From contig CANGXK010000002.1 of assembly GCA_947457715.1 (NCBI GenBank), forward strand, positions 1-36,519: 36,519 nucleotides of DNA. Reading direction: 5' to 3'. The notes beneath the pieces are model-generated. The model had not been told where the DNA came from and ran no database searches. It worked only from the letters and a program-made list of their open reading frames with translations. This document shows positions 7,100 through 18,147 of the stretch, piece after piece. This DNA is from Gemmatimonadota bacterium. Its GTDB lineage: Bacteria > Gemmatimonadota > Gemmatimonadetes > Gemmatimonadales > Gemmatimonadaceae. Both the position numbers and the translations under genes were made by a program. Every line of letters begins with the position of its first letter. Within the stretch, counting starts at the first letter, position 1.

Positions 7100-9901
7100 A
7101 TGTCAGAGACTCCCGACGTCGGCCGGCTGGAGAAGGACCTGCCGCTCCGCGACGATATCCGCCTGCTGGGGCGTGTGCTGGGTGACACGCTGCGTGAGCA
7201 GGAAGGCGATGCGATCTTTCAGCTCGTCGAGTCGGTCCGACAGACCGCCGTGCGTTTCGCGCGCGAGGGGAGTCCCCACGATCGCGCCGAGTTGCATCGG
7301 CTGCTCGACGGCCTGCCACCAGAGGACATGCACCGCGTGGTGCGTGCCTTCGCTTACTTCCTGCAACTCGCGAACATCGCCGAAGACACGCATCGGTCGC
7401 GTCGACGCCGTGAGCACGAGATGATGGGATCGCCGCCGCGCGAAGGGAGCTTCGCGTTCTCGCTTGATGCCGTGGTCCGGGAAATCCCCGATGCGGCCGA
7501 GCGGATCGAGGCCTTCTTCGCCACGGCGCTCGTCTCTCCGGTGTTGACTGCTCATCCCACGGAAGTGCAGCGACAGAGTACGCAGCATGCGCTGCAGCAG
7601 ATCGCCGATCTGCTCGACTGTCGCGACCGACTGACACTCACGCCCGACGAGCAGCGCGACGCTGACGCGACGCTTAAGCAGGTCGTACTCACGCTGTGGC
7701 AGACCCGGATGGTGCGCAGTGAACGGCTGCGTGTGATCGACGAAGTCAAAAATGGCATCAATTATTTTCGCAGTACGTTCTTCACCGAATTGCCGCGTTT
7801 GCACGGCGACACCGAAGATCTGTTGCGTGCGCGGTTCCCGGCTCGCCCGTGGTCGCTACCGCCGTTTCTGCGAGTGGGCAGCTGGATCGGTGGCGATCGG
7901 GATGGCAATCCGTTCGTGACCGCCGACACACTGCGCGACACCGTGCGATTGCAGGCGTCGGCCACGATCGAGTTCTATCTCGAAGAAGTGCATGCGCTGG
8001 GCTTCGATCTGCCACTGTCGGAGCGACTCGTACCGGTGACGGCCGAGTTGTCGGCACTGGCCGCTCGGTCTCCCGATACGTCATCACAGCGACTCGATGA
8101 GACCTACCGCCGCGCCCTGATCGGCATCTACGCGCGACTGGTCGCCAAGGCGCAGGCGCTTGGGCTGCCGGCGCCGATCCGTCAGGCCATCGGCGCCGAC
8201 GCGCCCTACGCCACGGCGGTGGAACTCGGCAACGATCTGGCGGTCATTCGCGATTCTCTGAAACGGCACGGTGGCGAGCGGCTCACGACCGGTCGCCTGC
8301 GTCGGCTGTTGCGCGCAGTGGAGCTGTTCGGCTTTCATCTGGCGCCGCTCGACCTGCGTCAGAATTCCGAGGTGCACGAGCGCGTGGTGTGTGAGGTGCT
8401 GGCACGCGCCGGCGTGTGCGCGGACTACGCGACCCGTAGCGAAGCGGAGCGGGTGGACATCCTGTCGCATGAACTCGCGGGCACGCGGCCGCTGTACTCG
8501 CCGCATCTGTCGTACACCGACGAGGCGGTGGGAGAGCTTGCGATCGCCTTCGCCGCGCGTGAACTGCGCGCGACGTTCGGAGACGCCTTGCTTCCGCATT
8601 ACATCATTTCGAAATGCGACGGAGTGTCCGACCTGCTCGAAGTGGCGCTGGTGCTCAAGGAAGCGGGGCTCGCGCACGGTGGCGCGCTACCGACCACGGC
8701 CATGCAGATCATTCCGCTCTTCGAGACCATCGAAGACTTGCGGCGCGCGGGAGACACCATGGACGCGCTGTTTGCGCTGCCGGTGTATCGCGCCCTCGTT
8801 ACGTCGCAGGGCAATGTGCAGGAAGTGATGCTGGGCTACTCCGACAGCAACAAGGATGGCGGCTTCCTGACCTCCGGGTGGGAGTTGTATAAGGCCGAGC
8901 TGACACTGATGCAGGTGTTCGCAGCGCACGGCGTGCGGCTGCGACTCTTTCACGGCCGTGGCGGGTCGGTGGGCCGCGGCGGCGGGCCGAGCTACGAGGC
9001 GATCTTGGCGCAGCCAGCGGGGGCGGTGAGCGGGCATATCCGTATTACCGAGCAAGGCGAAGTGATCGCGTCGAAGTACGCCACGCCCGACGTGGGCCGA
9101 CGGAACTTGGAACTGCTGGTGGCGGCAACGCTCGAAGCTTCGCTGACGGATCACGAGCAGCGCGGCGAACACACCGACAGCGTGGAGCGCGACTTCCATC
9201 CGGTCATGGACCGGCTGTCGGCGATGGCGTTCCGCTCGTACCGCGCGCTGGTGTACGAGACGCCCGGCTTCGCGCAGTACTTCCGCGAATCCACCCCATT
9301 GGCGGAGATCGCGACGCTCAACATCGGCAGTCGCCCCGCCTCGCGGCGGCCAAGCGAGCGCATCGAAGATCTCCGCGCCATTCCGTGGGTGTTCTCATGG
9401 GCGCAGTGTCGTCTCATGCTGCCGGGATGGTACGGATTCGGCTCGGCGATCGCGGGCTATCTCGCCGACACGCCGGATGGTCTTCCCATGCTGCAGCGCA
9501 TGGCGCAGCACTGGCCGTTCTTTCGCACGCTGCTGTCGAACATCGACATGGTGCTGGCGAAGTCCGATCTGGCCGTGGCGTCGCGCTACGCGGAGCTGGT
9601 GCAGGATGCGGAGCTGCGGCAGCGGGTGTTCGCGCTGCTTTCGACAGAGTGGCACCGCACGCGGGAGGCGTTGCGGCAGATCACGGGGCAGGCGGAGCTG
9701 CTGGCGGAGAATCCACTGCTCAAGCGATCGATCGCCAATCGCTTTCCGTACATGGACCCGCTCAACCACCTGCAGATCGAGCTGCTGCGCCGGTATCGCG
9801 AGGCGCAGGTGTCGGGGGCAGGCGTGGATGACGAGCGCCGGCGGCGCGGCATTCACATCACGATTAACGGGATCGCGGCGGGGCTACGCAACAGCGGCTG
9901 A
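7100..9901 (+). CDS. ppc: Phosphoenolpyruvate carboxylase
   Basis: 933 residues, the normal length for bacterial PEPC, which makes oxaloacetate from PEP and bicarbonate to refill the TCA cycle. Hallmarks are present: catalytic His152 in VLTAHPTEVQRQS, the GYSDSNKDGGFLTSGW block with Lys585, the glycine-rich loop FHGRGGSVGRGGGP (His618, Arg620, Arg626), the ITEQGEV block, and the C-terminal tetrapeptide RNSG, a conservative change from the usual RNTG. It lies 50 nt downstream of glpQ. A 10-bp inverted repeat straddles its stop codon. ATG at 7100 is the first in-frame start; upstream is a weak CGGAT. Confidence 0.97.
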   Translation: MSETPDVGRLEKDLPLRDDIRLLGRVLGDTLREQEGDAIFQLVESVRQTAVRFAREGSPHDRAELHRLLDGLPPEDMHRVVRAFAYFLQLANIAEDTHRSRRRREHEMMGSPPREGSFAFSLDAVVREIPDAAERIEAFFATALVSPVLTAHPTEVQRQSTQHALQQIADLLDCRDRLTLTPDEQRDADATLKQVVLTLWQTRMVRSERLRVIDEVKNGINYFRSTFFTELPRLHGDTEDLLRARFPARPWSLPPFLRVGSWIGGDRDGNPFVTADTLRDTVRLQASATIEFYLEEVHALGFDLPLSERLVPVTAELSALAARSPDTSSQRLDETYRRALIGIYARLVAKAQALGLPAPIRQAIGADAPYATAVELGNDLAVIRDSLKRHGGERLTTGRLRRLLRAVELFGFHLAPLDLRQNSEVHERVVCEVLARAGVCADYATRSEAERVDILSHELAGTRPLYSPHLSYTDEAVGELAIAFAARELRATFGDALLPHYIISKCDGVSDLLEVALVLKEAGLAHGGALPTTAMQIIPLFETIEDLRRAGDTMDALFALPVYRALVTSQGNVQEVMLGYSDSNKDGGFLTSGWELYKAELTLMQVFAAHGVRLRLFHGRGGSVGRGGGPSYEAILAQPAGAVSGHIRITEQGEVIASKYATPDVGRRNLELLVAATLEASLTDHEQRGEHTDSVERDFHPVMDRLSAMAFRSYRALVYETPGFAQYFRESTPLAEIATLNIGSRPASRRPSERIEDLRAIPWVFSWAQCRLMLPGWYGFGSAIAGYLADTPDGLPMLQRMAQHWPFFRTLLSNIDMVLAKSDLAVASRYAELVQDAELRQRVFALLSTEWHRTREALRQITGQAELLAENPLLKRSIANRFPYMDPLNHLQIELLRRYREAQVSGAGVDDERRRRGIHITINGIAAGLRNSG

Positions 9902-9923
9902 CGGCAAGGCCGCCAGCCGCTGT
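9891..9923. terminator. Possible hairpin at the ppc stop
   Basis: A 10-bp perfect inverted repeat (9891-9900 with 9914-9923) begins inside the last ppc codons and overlaps the TGA. It sits between ppc and the convergent desaturase gene (stop at 9971). There is no T tract, so termination activity is uncertain. Confidence 0.3.
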
Positions 9924-9970
9924 GGGCATGTGTCGTCGAACCAAACCGGCACCCGGTGACGGGCCCGGCG

Positions 9971-10939
9971 TCACTCCATCGCGAATTCGCGGGCGAAGGC
10001 CACGTTGAACGAGAAGGTCTTCGCGCGGCTGCGCGTTTCCATCATGTTGGCCACGCGCTCGAGACGCTCGCTGATCGCCATGATCTTTTCCTGCGCCTTG
10101 CGGCCGGCTTCGTTCAGCCCTTCGAGCTTGTCGATCGACCAGAATTTGATAAGGTCTTCGACGATCTTGATGTAATCGCGCGGGCCATAGATGCCGGCCC
10201 GGCGGATCACGTCGGCCATCTCGCGGAAGTGCGGCATGCTGATGCCCGGCATGTCGATGCTCGGCATAATCAGCGCCGCCGATTCCAGCGCACGGTTGGG
10301 ATCACGGGCCAGCACACGCAGGAAGATTTCGCGGTAAAACACGTAGTGCCGCGCCTCTTCCTTGGCGACGTTGGACAGCACGGTGCCGATGAGCGGCTCG
10401 TACTGGCCAGCCAGCTTGCCGGTGTTGGCGTGGCTCACCTGCGTGGCGCGCTCCTGCAGCGACGTGTACACGAACACGCGGTACGGATCCTTGTCCCAAG
10501 TGGGCTCGAAGCCGGCCTTGAGATACTCGAACTGCATGCGCTCGAGGACCGGGTTGTCGAGGATCTTGCTGTCGTGCGCGTAATCATGCAGCACCGCCCC
10601 GTGCCGGTCTTCCTCGGCGGTCCACAGGTTGGTCCACTTGGCCCAGAACGTGTCGCCGCCCAGGTACGTGGCGAGCAGACGGTGGAAATGGGGGAGACCT
10701 TCTTCGGTGAGCGTGTTGAGCGCCAAGGCGACGCGGGCCGGCATGCTGATGCCCTTCGCGCGCTCCCGGAGCTGCTTCACGAACGCGTCCGGGTCGGTGT
10801 CCGGCTCGGGCGCCAGCAGCTCCGACGGGAACCACAGAATGCGCTTGGCTTCATGCGCGACCGTGAGGTCAGCGACATCCTGCTCGAGGTCCGCGAGGAC
10901 CTCGACCTTGGCGATGGTTTCGTTGTCGGGAATGTACAT
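9971..10939 (-). CDS. Acyl-ACP desaturase, plant-type soluble di-iron family
   Basis: 322 residues. It belongs to the soluble di-iron acyl-ACP desaturase family (FA_desaturase_2, as plant stearoyl-ACP desaturase and mycobacterial DesA), which puts a double bond into an acyl chain held on ACP using O2 and reduced ferredoxin. The two iron-binding E-E-x-x-H clusters are intact: AEEDRHG (Glu109-Glu110, His113) and KEEARHY (Glu194-Glu195, His198), with extra carboxylates in LTEEGLP (Glu79/80) and LQERAT (Glu163). No transit or signal peptide is seen, so it acts in the cytoplasm. It is divergent from the ABC exporter gene with 56 nt between the starts. Chain position of the double bond cannot be read from sequence. 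Confidence 0.93.
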   Translation of the reverse strand: MYIPDNETIAKVEVLADLEQDVADLTVAHEAKRILWFPSELLAPEPDTDPDAFVKQLRERAKGISMPARVALALNTLTEEGLPHFHRLLATYLGGDTFWAKWTNLWTAEEDRHGAVLHDYAHDSKILDNPVLERMQFEYLKAGFEPTWDKDPYRVFVYTSLQERATQVSHANTGKLAGQYEPLIGTVLSNVAKEEARHYVFYREIFLRVLARDPNRALESAALIMPSIDMPGISMPHFREMADVIRRAGIYGPRDYIKIVEDLIKFWSIDKLEGLNEAGRKAQEKIMAISERLERVANMMETRSRAKTFSFNVAFAREFAME

Positions 10940-10995
10940 GATCGGAAAGGTATCCTGCGGCGCCGTGCCGCGGAATCCACGTTACATTCCGCGCT

Positions 10996-12804
10996 ATGAC
11001 GCCCCCCCCGAAAGGCAAGCCGAAATACGACACCAAGCGCGCCTGGGCCGAGGCCCGTGCGCTGGTCTGGGAACACCGCACGTCCGTTTCCGTCGGCCTC
11101 GTGCTGATGCTCGTCAGTCGTGCGGCCGGCTTCGTGCTGCCGTATTCGACCAAGATGGTGCTCGACGACGTCCTCCCGAACCGCGACATCCAGTTGCTCG
11201 GCTATGTCGCGCTAGCCGGTCTGGCGGCGACCATCGTCCAGTCGATCACCGGCTATGCGCTTTCGCAGGTGGTCAGCGTGGCGGCGCAGCAGGCCATCGC
11301 GCGGCTCCGCGAAGAGGTGCAGGGTCACCTGATTCGCCTGCCGGTGAAGTTCTTCGACAGCACGAAGAGCGGCGTGTTGGTGTCACGCGTGATGAACGAT
11401 CCCGAAGGCATCCGGAACCTGATCGGCACGGGCTTGATCCAGCTCACGGGCGGCATCGTGAGTGCCATCGCCGCGCTGGGCGTGCTGTTCTATCTCAACT
11501 GGCGGCTCACCGCGGCAACCATCGTGTTTCTGGCGGTGTTCGGCGTGGTCATGTCGATCGCCTTCAAGCGGTTGCGGCCGATTTTCCGGGAGCGCAGTGT
11601 CATCACGGCCGAGGTGACGGGCCGTCTCACCGAGACGTTGGGCGGCATCCGCCTTATTAAGGTGTACACTGCCGAAGAACGTGAGAAGGAAGTGTTCGGC
11701 AAGGGCGTGCAGAAGCTGTTCCAGAACATCGCCAAGACGATTACCGGCACCTCGCTGACCGGCACGCTGGGACTCGCCGTGGTGGGCGTGATCGGCCTGA
11801 TCGCGATGTACGTGGGTGGACGTGATGTGATCAACGGTCAGATGACGGTGGGCAGTCTCATCACCTTCATCTTCTTTATCGTGATGGTCACGGCGCCGCT
11901 GGTGCAGATCGCCAGCATCGGCACGCAGATCACCGAGGCCTTTGCCGGCCTCGATCGCATCCGCGAGCTCCGCGATATGCCCACGGAAGACCAGGAAGAC
12001 GCGACGAAGACGCCGGTGCCCGCGGTGATGGGTCGCGTCGAGTTCGATCATGTGTCGTTTGAATATGAGGCGGGCACGCCGGTGCTGAAGGACGTGTCGT
12101 TCACCGCGCCCGCGGGCACGACCACCGCGCTGGTGGGCTCGAGCGGCAGCGGCAAGAGCACCATGATCTCGCTGATCATGGCCTTCGCCCAGCCGCAGCA
12201 GGGGCAGATCAAGGTGGACGGGACGCCGGTGTCCGACCTCAAGCTGCGTGAGTATCGCCGCCATCTGGGTGTCGTCATGCAGGACAACTTTCTGTTCGAC
12301 GGCACGGTGATGGAGAACATCGCCTTCACGAAGCCCGGCGCCACGAAAGAAGAAGTGATGGCGGTGGCCAAGATCGCCAACGCGCATGACTTCATTCAGG
12401 GTTTCCCACAGCAGTACGACACGATCGTGGGCGAGCGCGGCGTGAAGCTGTCGGGCGGGCAGCGTCAGCGTGTGGCGATCGCCCGCGCTATTCTGGCCGA
12501 TCCGCGCGTGCTCATTCTCGACGAAGCCACGTCGTCGCTCGATTCGGAGAGCGAGCATCTCATTCAGGAAGGGCTGCGCCGTCTGCGCGCCGGCCGTACG
12601 ACCTTCGTGATCGCCCACCGATTGAGCACGATCACCAGCGCCAACCAGATCCTCGTGCTCGAGCACGGTCAGATCATCGAGCGCGGCACGCACCAGGAGC
12701 TGCTGGCGATCGGCGGACGTTACCGTGACCTGTACAACCGGCAGTATCAGCTGGAGCAGGACCAGTTCATTAACCCCGGCGAAGAGATCGCGGCGACGGG
12801 GTGA
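10996..12804 (+). CDS. ABC-type lipid/multidrug exporter, fused permease-ATPase
   Basis: 602 residues, a half-transporter with an N-terminal type IV ABC membrane domain (several hydrophobic helices between about 30 and 320) fused to a nucleotide-binding domain. ATPase motifs: Walker A GSSGSGKST (381-389), signature LSGGQ (485-489), Walker B VLILDEATSS with Asp509-Glu510, and H-loop His541 in IAHRLST. The overall form resembles MsbA and multidrug exporters that flip lipids or drugs outward as homodimers; no accessory gene identifies the substrate. It is divergent from the acyl-ACP desaturase, a possible membrane-lipid link (inference only). It ends before a clear inverted repeat shared with the convergent gene. 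Confidence 0.93.
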   Translation: MTPPPKGKPKYDTKRAWAEARALVWEHRTSVSVGLVLMLVSRAAGFVLPYSTKMVLDDVLPNRDIQLLGYVALAGLAATIVQSITGYALSQVVSVAAQQAIARLREEVQGHLIRLPVKFFDSTKSGVLVSRVMNDPEGIRNLIGTGLIQLTGGIVSAIAALGVLFYLNWRLTAATIVFLAVFGVVMSIAFKRLRPIFRERSVITAEVTGRLTETLGGIRLIKVYTAEEREKEVFGKGVQKLFQNIAKTITGTSLTGTLGLAVVGVIGLIAMYVGGRDVINGQMTVGSLITFIFFIVMVTAPLVQIASIGTQITEAFAGLDRIRELRDMPTEDQEDATKTPVPAVMGRVEFDHVSFEYEAGTPVLKDVSFTAPAGTTTALVGSSGSGKSTMISLIMAFAQPQQGQIKVDGTPVSDLKLREYRRHLGVVMQDNFLFDGTVMENIAFTKPGATKEEVMAVAKIANAHDFIQGFPQQYDTIVGERGVKLSGGQRQRVAIARAILADPRVLILDEATSSLDSESEHLIQEGLRRLRAGRTTFVIAHRLSTITSANQILVLEHGQIIERGTHQELLAIGGRYRDLYNRQYQLEQDQFINPGEEIAATG

Positions 12805-12823
12805 CGGGCGGTTGGTGACCGGA

Positions 12824-12851
12824 ACGTTGCCGACGCCGGTGTCGGCAACGT
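12824..12851. terminator. Bidirectional hairpin between exporter and phytase-like gene
   Basis: An 11-bp perfect inverted repeat (12824-12834 with 12841-12851) with a 6-nt loop lies in the 58-nt gap between two convergent stop codons (12804 and 12863). The stem is rich in GC. There is no T-run, as with the other hairpin between convergent genes near 2.2 kb. Confidence 0.65.
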
Positions 12852-12862
12852 GAGTGTGACAG

Positions 12863-14173
12863 CTACTTGAGCGGCGTGGCGAGCTTGATGAAGTACAGGA
12901 CGACACGGTCGCGCAGCTGCGTCGCTGGGAGCAGCTTGGCGATGAACGTGCTCGCACCGCCTTCGGCCACGCCGAAGTCGTCGTCGTTGGAGACGACGAG
13001 GAGGTCGCGCCCCACCAGGGTCACGCCTTCAAGTTTGTCATGCGGATACCCACCCGGATGCGTGAGCAGGTCATACACGAGCGTCTTGGTGACCGGCGTG
13101 ATGCCGTTCGCGCCACGCTCGTTTCGGGTGAGCGCCTCGAGCACCTTGCCGCCGAACAGTTTGCCGCTGGCAGCATTGGCGGGATCGCTGACGTCGGTGG
13201 CCCCACTGATGTCAATTTTGTAGATACGCTTGCTGGTCGCGGCGGGCGACCCGCCCTGGTACAGCCCGTCGCGCTCGATCACGAGGAAGCTGGTGGCGCT
13301 GATCGCCTGAATCTCGCTGAGCAGGTTGCCGACCGCGTCCACTTCGTACACGAAGGTCTTGTTGGCCCCGCTGGCGACGTCGAACGTCACCAAGCGGTGC
13401 GCGTCGCTGGCGCGCCCGATAATCGCGGTCGGGTTGTCTAGCGGCGACTGCATCAGGCCGACCAGCGTGCGCCCGTCGGGCGTGATGGCGAGTCCTTCCA
13501 TTCCGCGGTTCGGGCGACGGAGCGAGAGCGCGAGTGGCAGTCGTCGGCCACCGGCGCCCGTCCCATACGGGTTGACCCGTTCGAGCGTGCGACCGGTGGC
13601 ATCGAAATGCACCACGTGCGGGCCGTACTCGTCGGACACCCAGAACGTACCATCCGCCGCGAGCGCCAGTCCTTCGCTGTCCAGGCCATCCGGATCGGGG
13701 GTGATCGTGGCGCCCGTCGGGTCGATTCCCGATTCACCGGTGGCGCCCTGCCCGGCCGGGTTGGGCCGTCCGCTGATCGCGACGCCGGCCGCAGTCTTCA
13801 AATCGATCACGCTGATGCGCCGCAGGGAGTCGCCGACGAGACGAAACTTGCCGACAGTCGGCACGAAATTCGGGAGCGGAAAGAGGAGGCGATTGGCCAC
13901 CCCGGTCGCGGTGTTCGGCCCGCGGTCCGTCATGATCCAGAACACCGACGGGTCCGTGGGATCGACCACGACCGCCGAGCCGTAGCCACCGACGATAGCG
14001 AGACCGCCCTGGGTGCCCCACGTGACGGGGCTGGCATCGACGGCCTTGGCTGGATACGTGACTACGGGTGCCGGCGACGGCGACGTCGACGTCGATGAGT
14101 CGCCGCAGCCGAGCAACGGCAAGGCACCGAGGAGTGCGGATACTACAGGTGCGCGAAACGCAGGCATGGGCAC
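12863..14173 (-). CDS. Phytase-like esterase beta-propeller lipoprotein
   Basis: 436 residues. The N-terminus ends in a lipobox-like LLGCGDS (Cys23) followed by a Ser/Thr/Pro linker, so it is probably lipid-anchored outside the cytoplasm. The remainder matches the 'esterase-like activity of phytase' family: GSAVVVDPTD, FWIMTDRGPN, DGLDSEGLALAADGTFWVSDEYGPHVVHF, NRGMEGLAITPDGR, DKLEGVTLVGRDLLVVSNDDDFG. The acidic clusters are typical of this six-bladed propeller and may bind calcium. Substrate is not established; phytate or phosphoester hydrolysis is a family association only. Two closely spaced ATGs (14173 and 14167) are both possible. The 181 nt up to the next gene's stop contain no gene that I can see. 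Confidence 0.85.
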   Translation of the reverse strand: MPMPAFRAPVVSALLGALPLLGCGDSSTSTSPSPAPVVTYPAKAVDASPVTWGTQGGLAIVGGYGSAVVVDPTDPSVFWIMTDRGPNTATGVANRLLFPLPNFVPTVGKFRLVGDSLRRISVIDLKTAAGVAISGRPNPAGQGATGESGIDPTGATITPDPDGLDSEGLALAADGTFWVSDEYGPHVVHFDATGRTLERVNPYGTGAGGRRLPLALSLRRPNRGMEGLAITPDGRTLVGLMQSPLDNPTAIIGRASDAHRLVTFDVASGANKTFVYEVDAVGNLLSEIQAISATSFLVIERDGLYQGGSPAATSKRIYKIDISGATDVSDPANAASGKLFGGKVLEALTRNERGANGITPVTKTLVYDLLTHPGGYPHDKLEGVTLVGRDLLVVSNDDDFGVAEGGASTFIAKLLPATQLRDRVVLYFIKLATPLK

Positions 14174-14354
14174 GGATGGCGAAGGAAAAATCGAAGGGGA
14201 CCCTTCGCGGATAATGCCGACCGCTCCATCACGGTTGTGTCATGAACGCCCTTAGAGTTGGTCACGACTGTGGCATGGTGAAGGGAGACCACACCTCGCA
14301 TCGCCACTCACGCCAACGCGTGCCTCGGCATCATGGTCGTCGGAGCCTCGATAA

Positions 14355-15236
14355 TCACCCCCCGGCCGCTGTCCCCGTGAGCTCGCGCCGCAGATGCCGG
14401 CGCATCCAGTGGATGGTCCACTTCAACGCGTACCGAAGCATGTAGAGGCGCACCCACCAGACCGACAGCCGCAGGGCGCACTTCTCGCGCGCGGTCAGGG
14501 GGGCGCCGGCGAGTTCCCGCGCGCAACTGGCGAGGGCGGCTAGCTGATCGCGCGGCGCATAGCGCCACGACTGCGACAGGCTCCGCGCCTTGTAGCGCTT
14601 GAAGCACAGCAGTTGGGGAACGCGGACCATGGGGCCCAGCAGCGACATGTGAAACAGCCACGGCCAGTCGGCGGAAAACTCACCGGCCCGATGCCGCTTC
14701 AGGCCACCGATGCGGTGCGCGGCCTCGCTGCGAAACAGGCCGCGGTTGGGTGTCCACCAGTCGCCGTGCCGCCAGAGCAGCTTGCGGCCGCGATCGACCG
14801 GTGAGGCCATCCCCTCGAGGGCGGTGTAGCTCGAGATGTCGACGCGCCCGTCCCGGTGCGTGGTCTCGAGGTCCGAGAAGGCCAGAATTGCCTCCGGGCG
14901 CGCGCGCAGGACCTCGGCCAGCGCCTCCACATAGGTCGGTGCGAGCACGTCATCGTGGAACGCAAAGAACAGGTAGTCGCCCTGTGCCTCGTGCAGCAGC
15001 CAGTTCACGTTGCCGACCCAGCCGTGGCGCTCGATATGTTCGTGCACACGTACATTGGCGTGCGCGACCGCAAAGGCACGACAGCGCTGTGCCGTGTCAT
15101 CTGATGACTGGTCGACAGCAATGAGAATCTCGAGGTTCGGCCACGTCTGCGCGGCCAGGGATTCCAGCGTCTCTTCAATGAAGTCCGCCGCCTGCCAAGC
15201 CGGCACAAGGGCCACGACCTTGGGGTGCGTCACCAC
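14355..15236 (-). CDS. Family 2 glycosyltransferase
   Basis: 293 residues. A GT-A fold glycosyltransferase: N-terminal VVALVPAWQAADFIEETLESL, nucleotide-binding IAVDQSSDDT (Asp42, Asp46-Asp47), and the metal-binding Asp pair in FHDDVLAPTYVEAL (Asp95-Asp96). The C-terminal part has a Trp-rich stretch (ADWPWLFHMSLLG) and a basic amphipathic end, compatible with peripheral membrane association. It would transfer a sugar from a nucleotide donor in surface-glycan assembly; donor and acceptor are unknown. The start is GTG at 15236 (or 15233), overlapping the end of the upstream oxidoreductase gene by 7 nt, which implies translational coupling. Confidence 0.88.
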   Translation of the reverse strand: MVTHPKVVALVPAWQAADFIEETLESLAAQTWPNLEILIAVDQSSDDTAQRCRAFAVAHANVRVHEHIERHGWVGNVNWLLHEAQGDYLFFAFHDDVLAPTYVEALAEVLRARPEAILAFSDLETTHRDGRVDISSYTALEGMASPVDRGRKLLWRHGDWWTPNRGLFRSEAAHRIGGLKRHRAGEFSADWPWLFHMSLLGPMVRVPQLLCFKRYKARSLSQSWRYAPRDQLAALASCARELAGAPLTAREKCALRLSVWWVRLYMLRYALKWTIHWMRRHLRRELTGTAAGG

Positions 15237-16486
15237 CAGGATTGCTCGTCGGTGGCGCCGGCGATGGCGTCGGCCGCGTGCATGGCAAAGAGCGGGGCCG
15301 TGGTCAGCTTGCCGGGATCGACGCTGAAATAGTCGCCGCCGCCGTTGACACCGATGCGCGTGCGGTCATGCAATCCGCTCTGCCGGTCGTCCACGTCGGT
15401 CTCTCCGTACGCGACAATCGCGCCGGCGTCGACCGCGGTGACCTCGCAGGCGCCGATGCCCGGAAACCAGGCATCGATGTGATGGAGCGCTGCGGCGGAG
15501 ACCTCGCGCGCCACGTCGGGCGCTACGTCGCCCCGGCAGGCCGCGTTCCAGTCGGCCGGGGGCGCCACATCATGCGTCCATCCGCGCAGGGCGGTGGGGT
15601 ACCATGACAGATAGGCCACGCCCGAGGGGCGCACGACGACATCACCATAGGCGCCCAGCACCATGGTGGCCGACGGGGCGTGGCGGTGCGACGCGGGCAG
15701 TCTCGCCAGAGTACGGTATTTGAGCCGGTGCAGCCACCCCGACATCGGGGTCAGCCCCATCATGAGGTCCAGACGGAAGCGATCCTCCCAGGTGCAGTTG
15801 ACGACCTGTGGCGCCGAGATCGCGAACGTGCCGTCGGGACGCTGGCCTTGCACCACGATCCCGCCGGACGTGCGTGAGACGTCCTCGACCCGATGCGATC
15901 CGAGGACGCGAATGAGCGGGTCGGCGTCCACGGCGGCGCGTAGGGCCCGCGCGAGATCGTCGGTGTCGACCGCCCGCTCGTCGGTGCCGAACACGGCGGC
16001 CAGTTGCTCGATGGCAAACCACCGGGCTGCCTCGTCATCGTTCATTCGTCTGGCCAAATCGACCGGCCGTTCACCCAGATAATCCAGCCGCGTATCGGCC
16101 TCGAGCCGGCGCCGGCACTCCTGCGACAGCCGGTCGTAGTGGTCGGCCAACGGCTCGGGGGCCCACAGGGAATCCTGCGCCACCAGATAGGCGAACGGCG
16201 TCGAAATCCCAACGTCGTGCCACCGCGCGCCGAGCCATCGCCGGAGCAGGGGCGCAAAGGTCAGGGCACCCTGCAGCTGGATCGACGCGGTCGAGAAGGT
16301 CGGGTCGGCGGCGTAAATCAGGCCAAGGTGGATCTTGCCCTCATTCCGGAGGCTGGCGCGGTTCACCAACCGGTCGTCCTGGTCCAGGATCACCGACCGC
16401 CGTCCGCGGTGCGCGAGCTCGAGGGCAATGGTGGCGCCTTGGAGGCCGCCACCGACAATCAGGGTGTCGTGCAGCTCTGAAATCAT
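15230..16486 (-). CDS. FAD-dependent oxidoreductase, DAO type
   Basis: 418 residues from ATG at 16486; an upstream in-frame ATG at 16540 would add 18 Arg-rich residues with no similarity to the family. The dinucleotide-binding Rossmann motif is LIVGGGLQGATIALE (about residues 10-23) and the second strand ends VILDQD (Asp35). The C-terminal region has the FAD-contacting form VNGGGDYFSVDPGKL. It belongs to the DAO-like amine/hydroxy-acid oxidoreductases; the substrate is unknown. It is the first gene of a two-gene unit with the overlapping glycosyltransferase, so a modified sugar or glycan precursor is a reasonable guess, not more. The N-terminal glycines leave no room for a signal peptide, so it is cytoplasmic. 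Confidence 0.83.
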   Translation of the reverse strand: MISELHDTLIVGGGLQGATIALELAHRGRRSVILDQDDRLVNRASLRNEGKIHLGLIYAADPTFSTASIQLQGALTFAPLLRRWLGARWHDVGISTPFAYLVAQDSLWAPEPLADHYDRLSQECRRRLEADTRLDYLGERPVDLARRMNDDEAARWFAIEQLAAVFGTDERAVDTDDLARALRAAVDADPLIRVLGSHRVEDVSRTSGGIVVQGQRPDGTFAISAPQVVNCTWEDRFRLDLMMGLTPMSGWLHRLKYRTLARLPASHRHAPSATMVLGAYGDVVVRPSGVAYLSWYPTALRGWTHDVAPPADWNAACRGDVAPDVAREVSAAALHHIDAWFPGIGACEVTAVDAGAIVAYGETDVDDRQSGLHDRTRIGVNGGGDYFSVDPGKLTTAPLFAMHAADAIAGATDEQSWW

Positions 16487-16584
16487 GGGGCGAAGCCGTC
16501 GAGTGGGCGAACGCGTGGCGCGACGCTGCTCCGCACTCACTGAGCGCGGAGGTGGAGTATTAACCCGGCGTCAATGGCGATGGG

Positions 16585-18143
<1,559 letters not shown>

Positions 18144-18147
<4 letters not shown>

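Noticed and set aside
6072..7637. Long - strand open frame opposite glpQ and ppc
   Set aside because: Spans the gap between two well-supported genes and has Arg/His-rich noise composition.
9971..10939. Mg-protoporphyrin cyclase (AcsF), as the E-E-x-x-H motifs suggest
   Set aside because: Length, QERAT and EEDRHG/EEARHY spacing fit acyl-ACP desaturase instead.
11383..12957. Long - strand open frame opposite the ABC exporter
   Set aside because: Complement of the exporter, with His-rich low-information protein.
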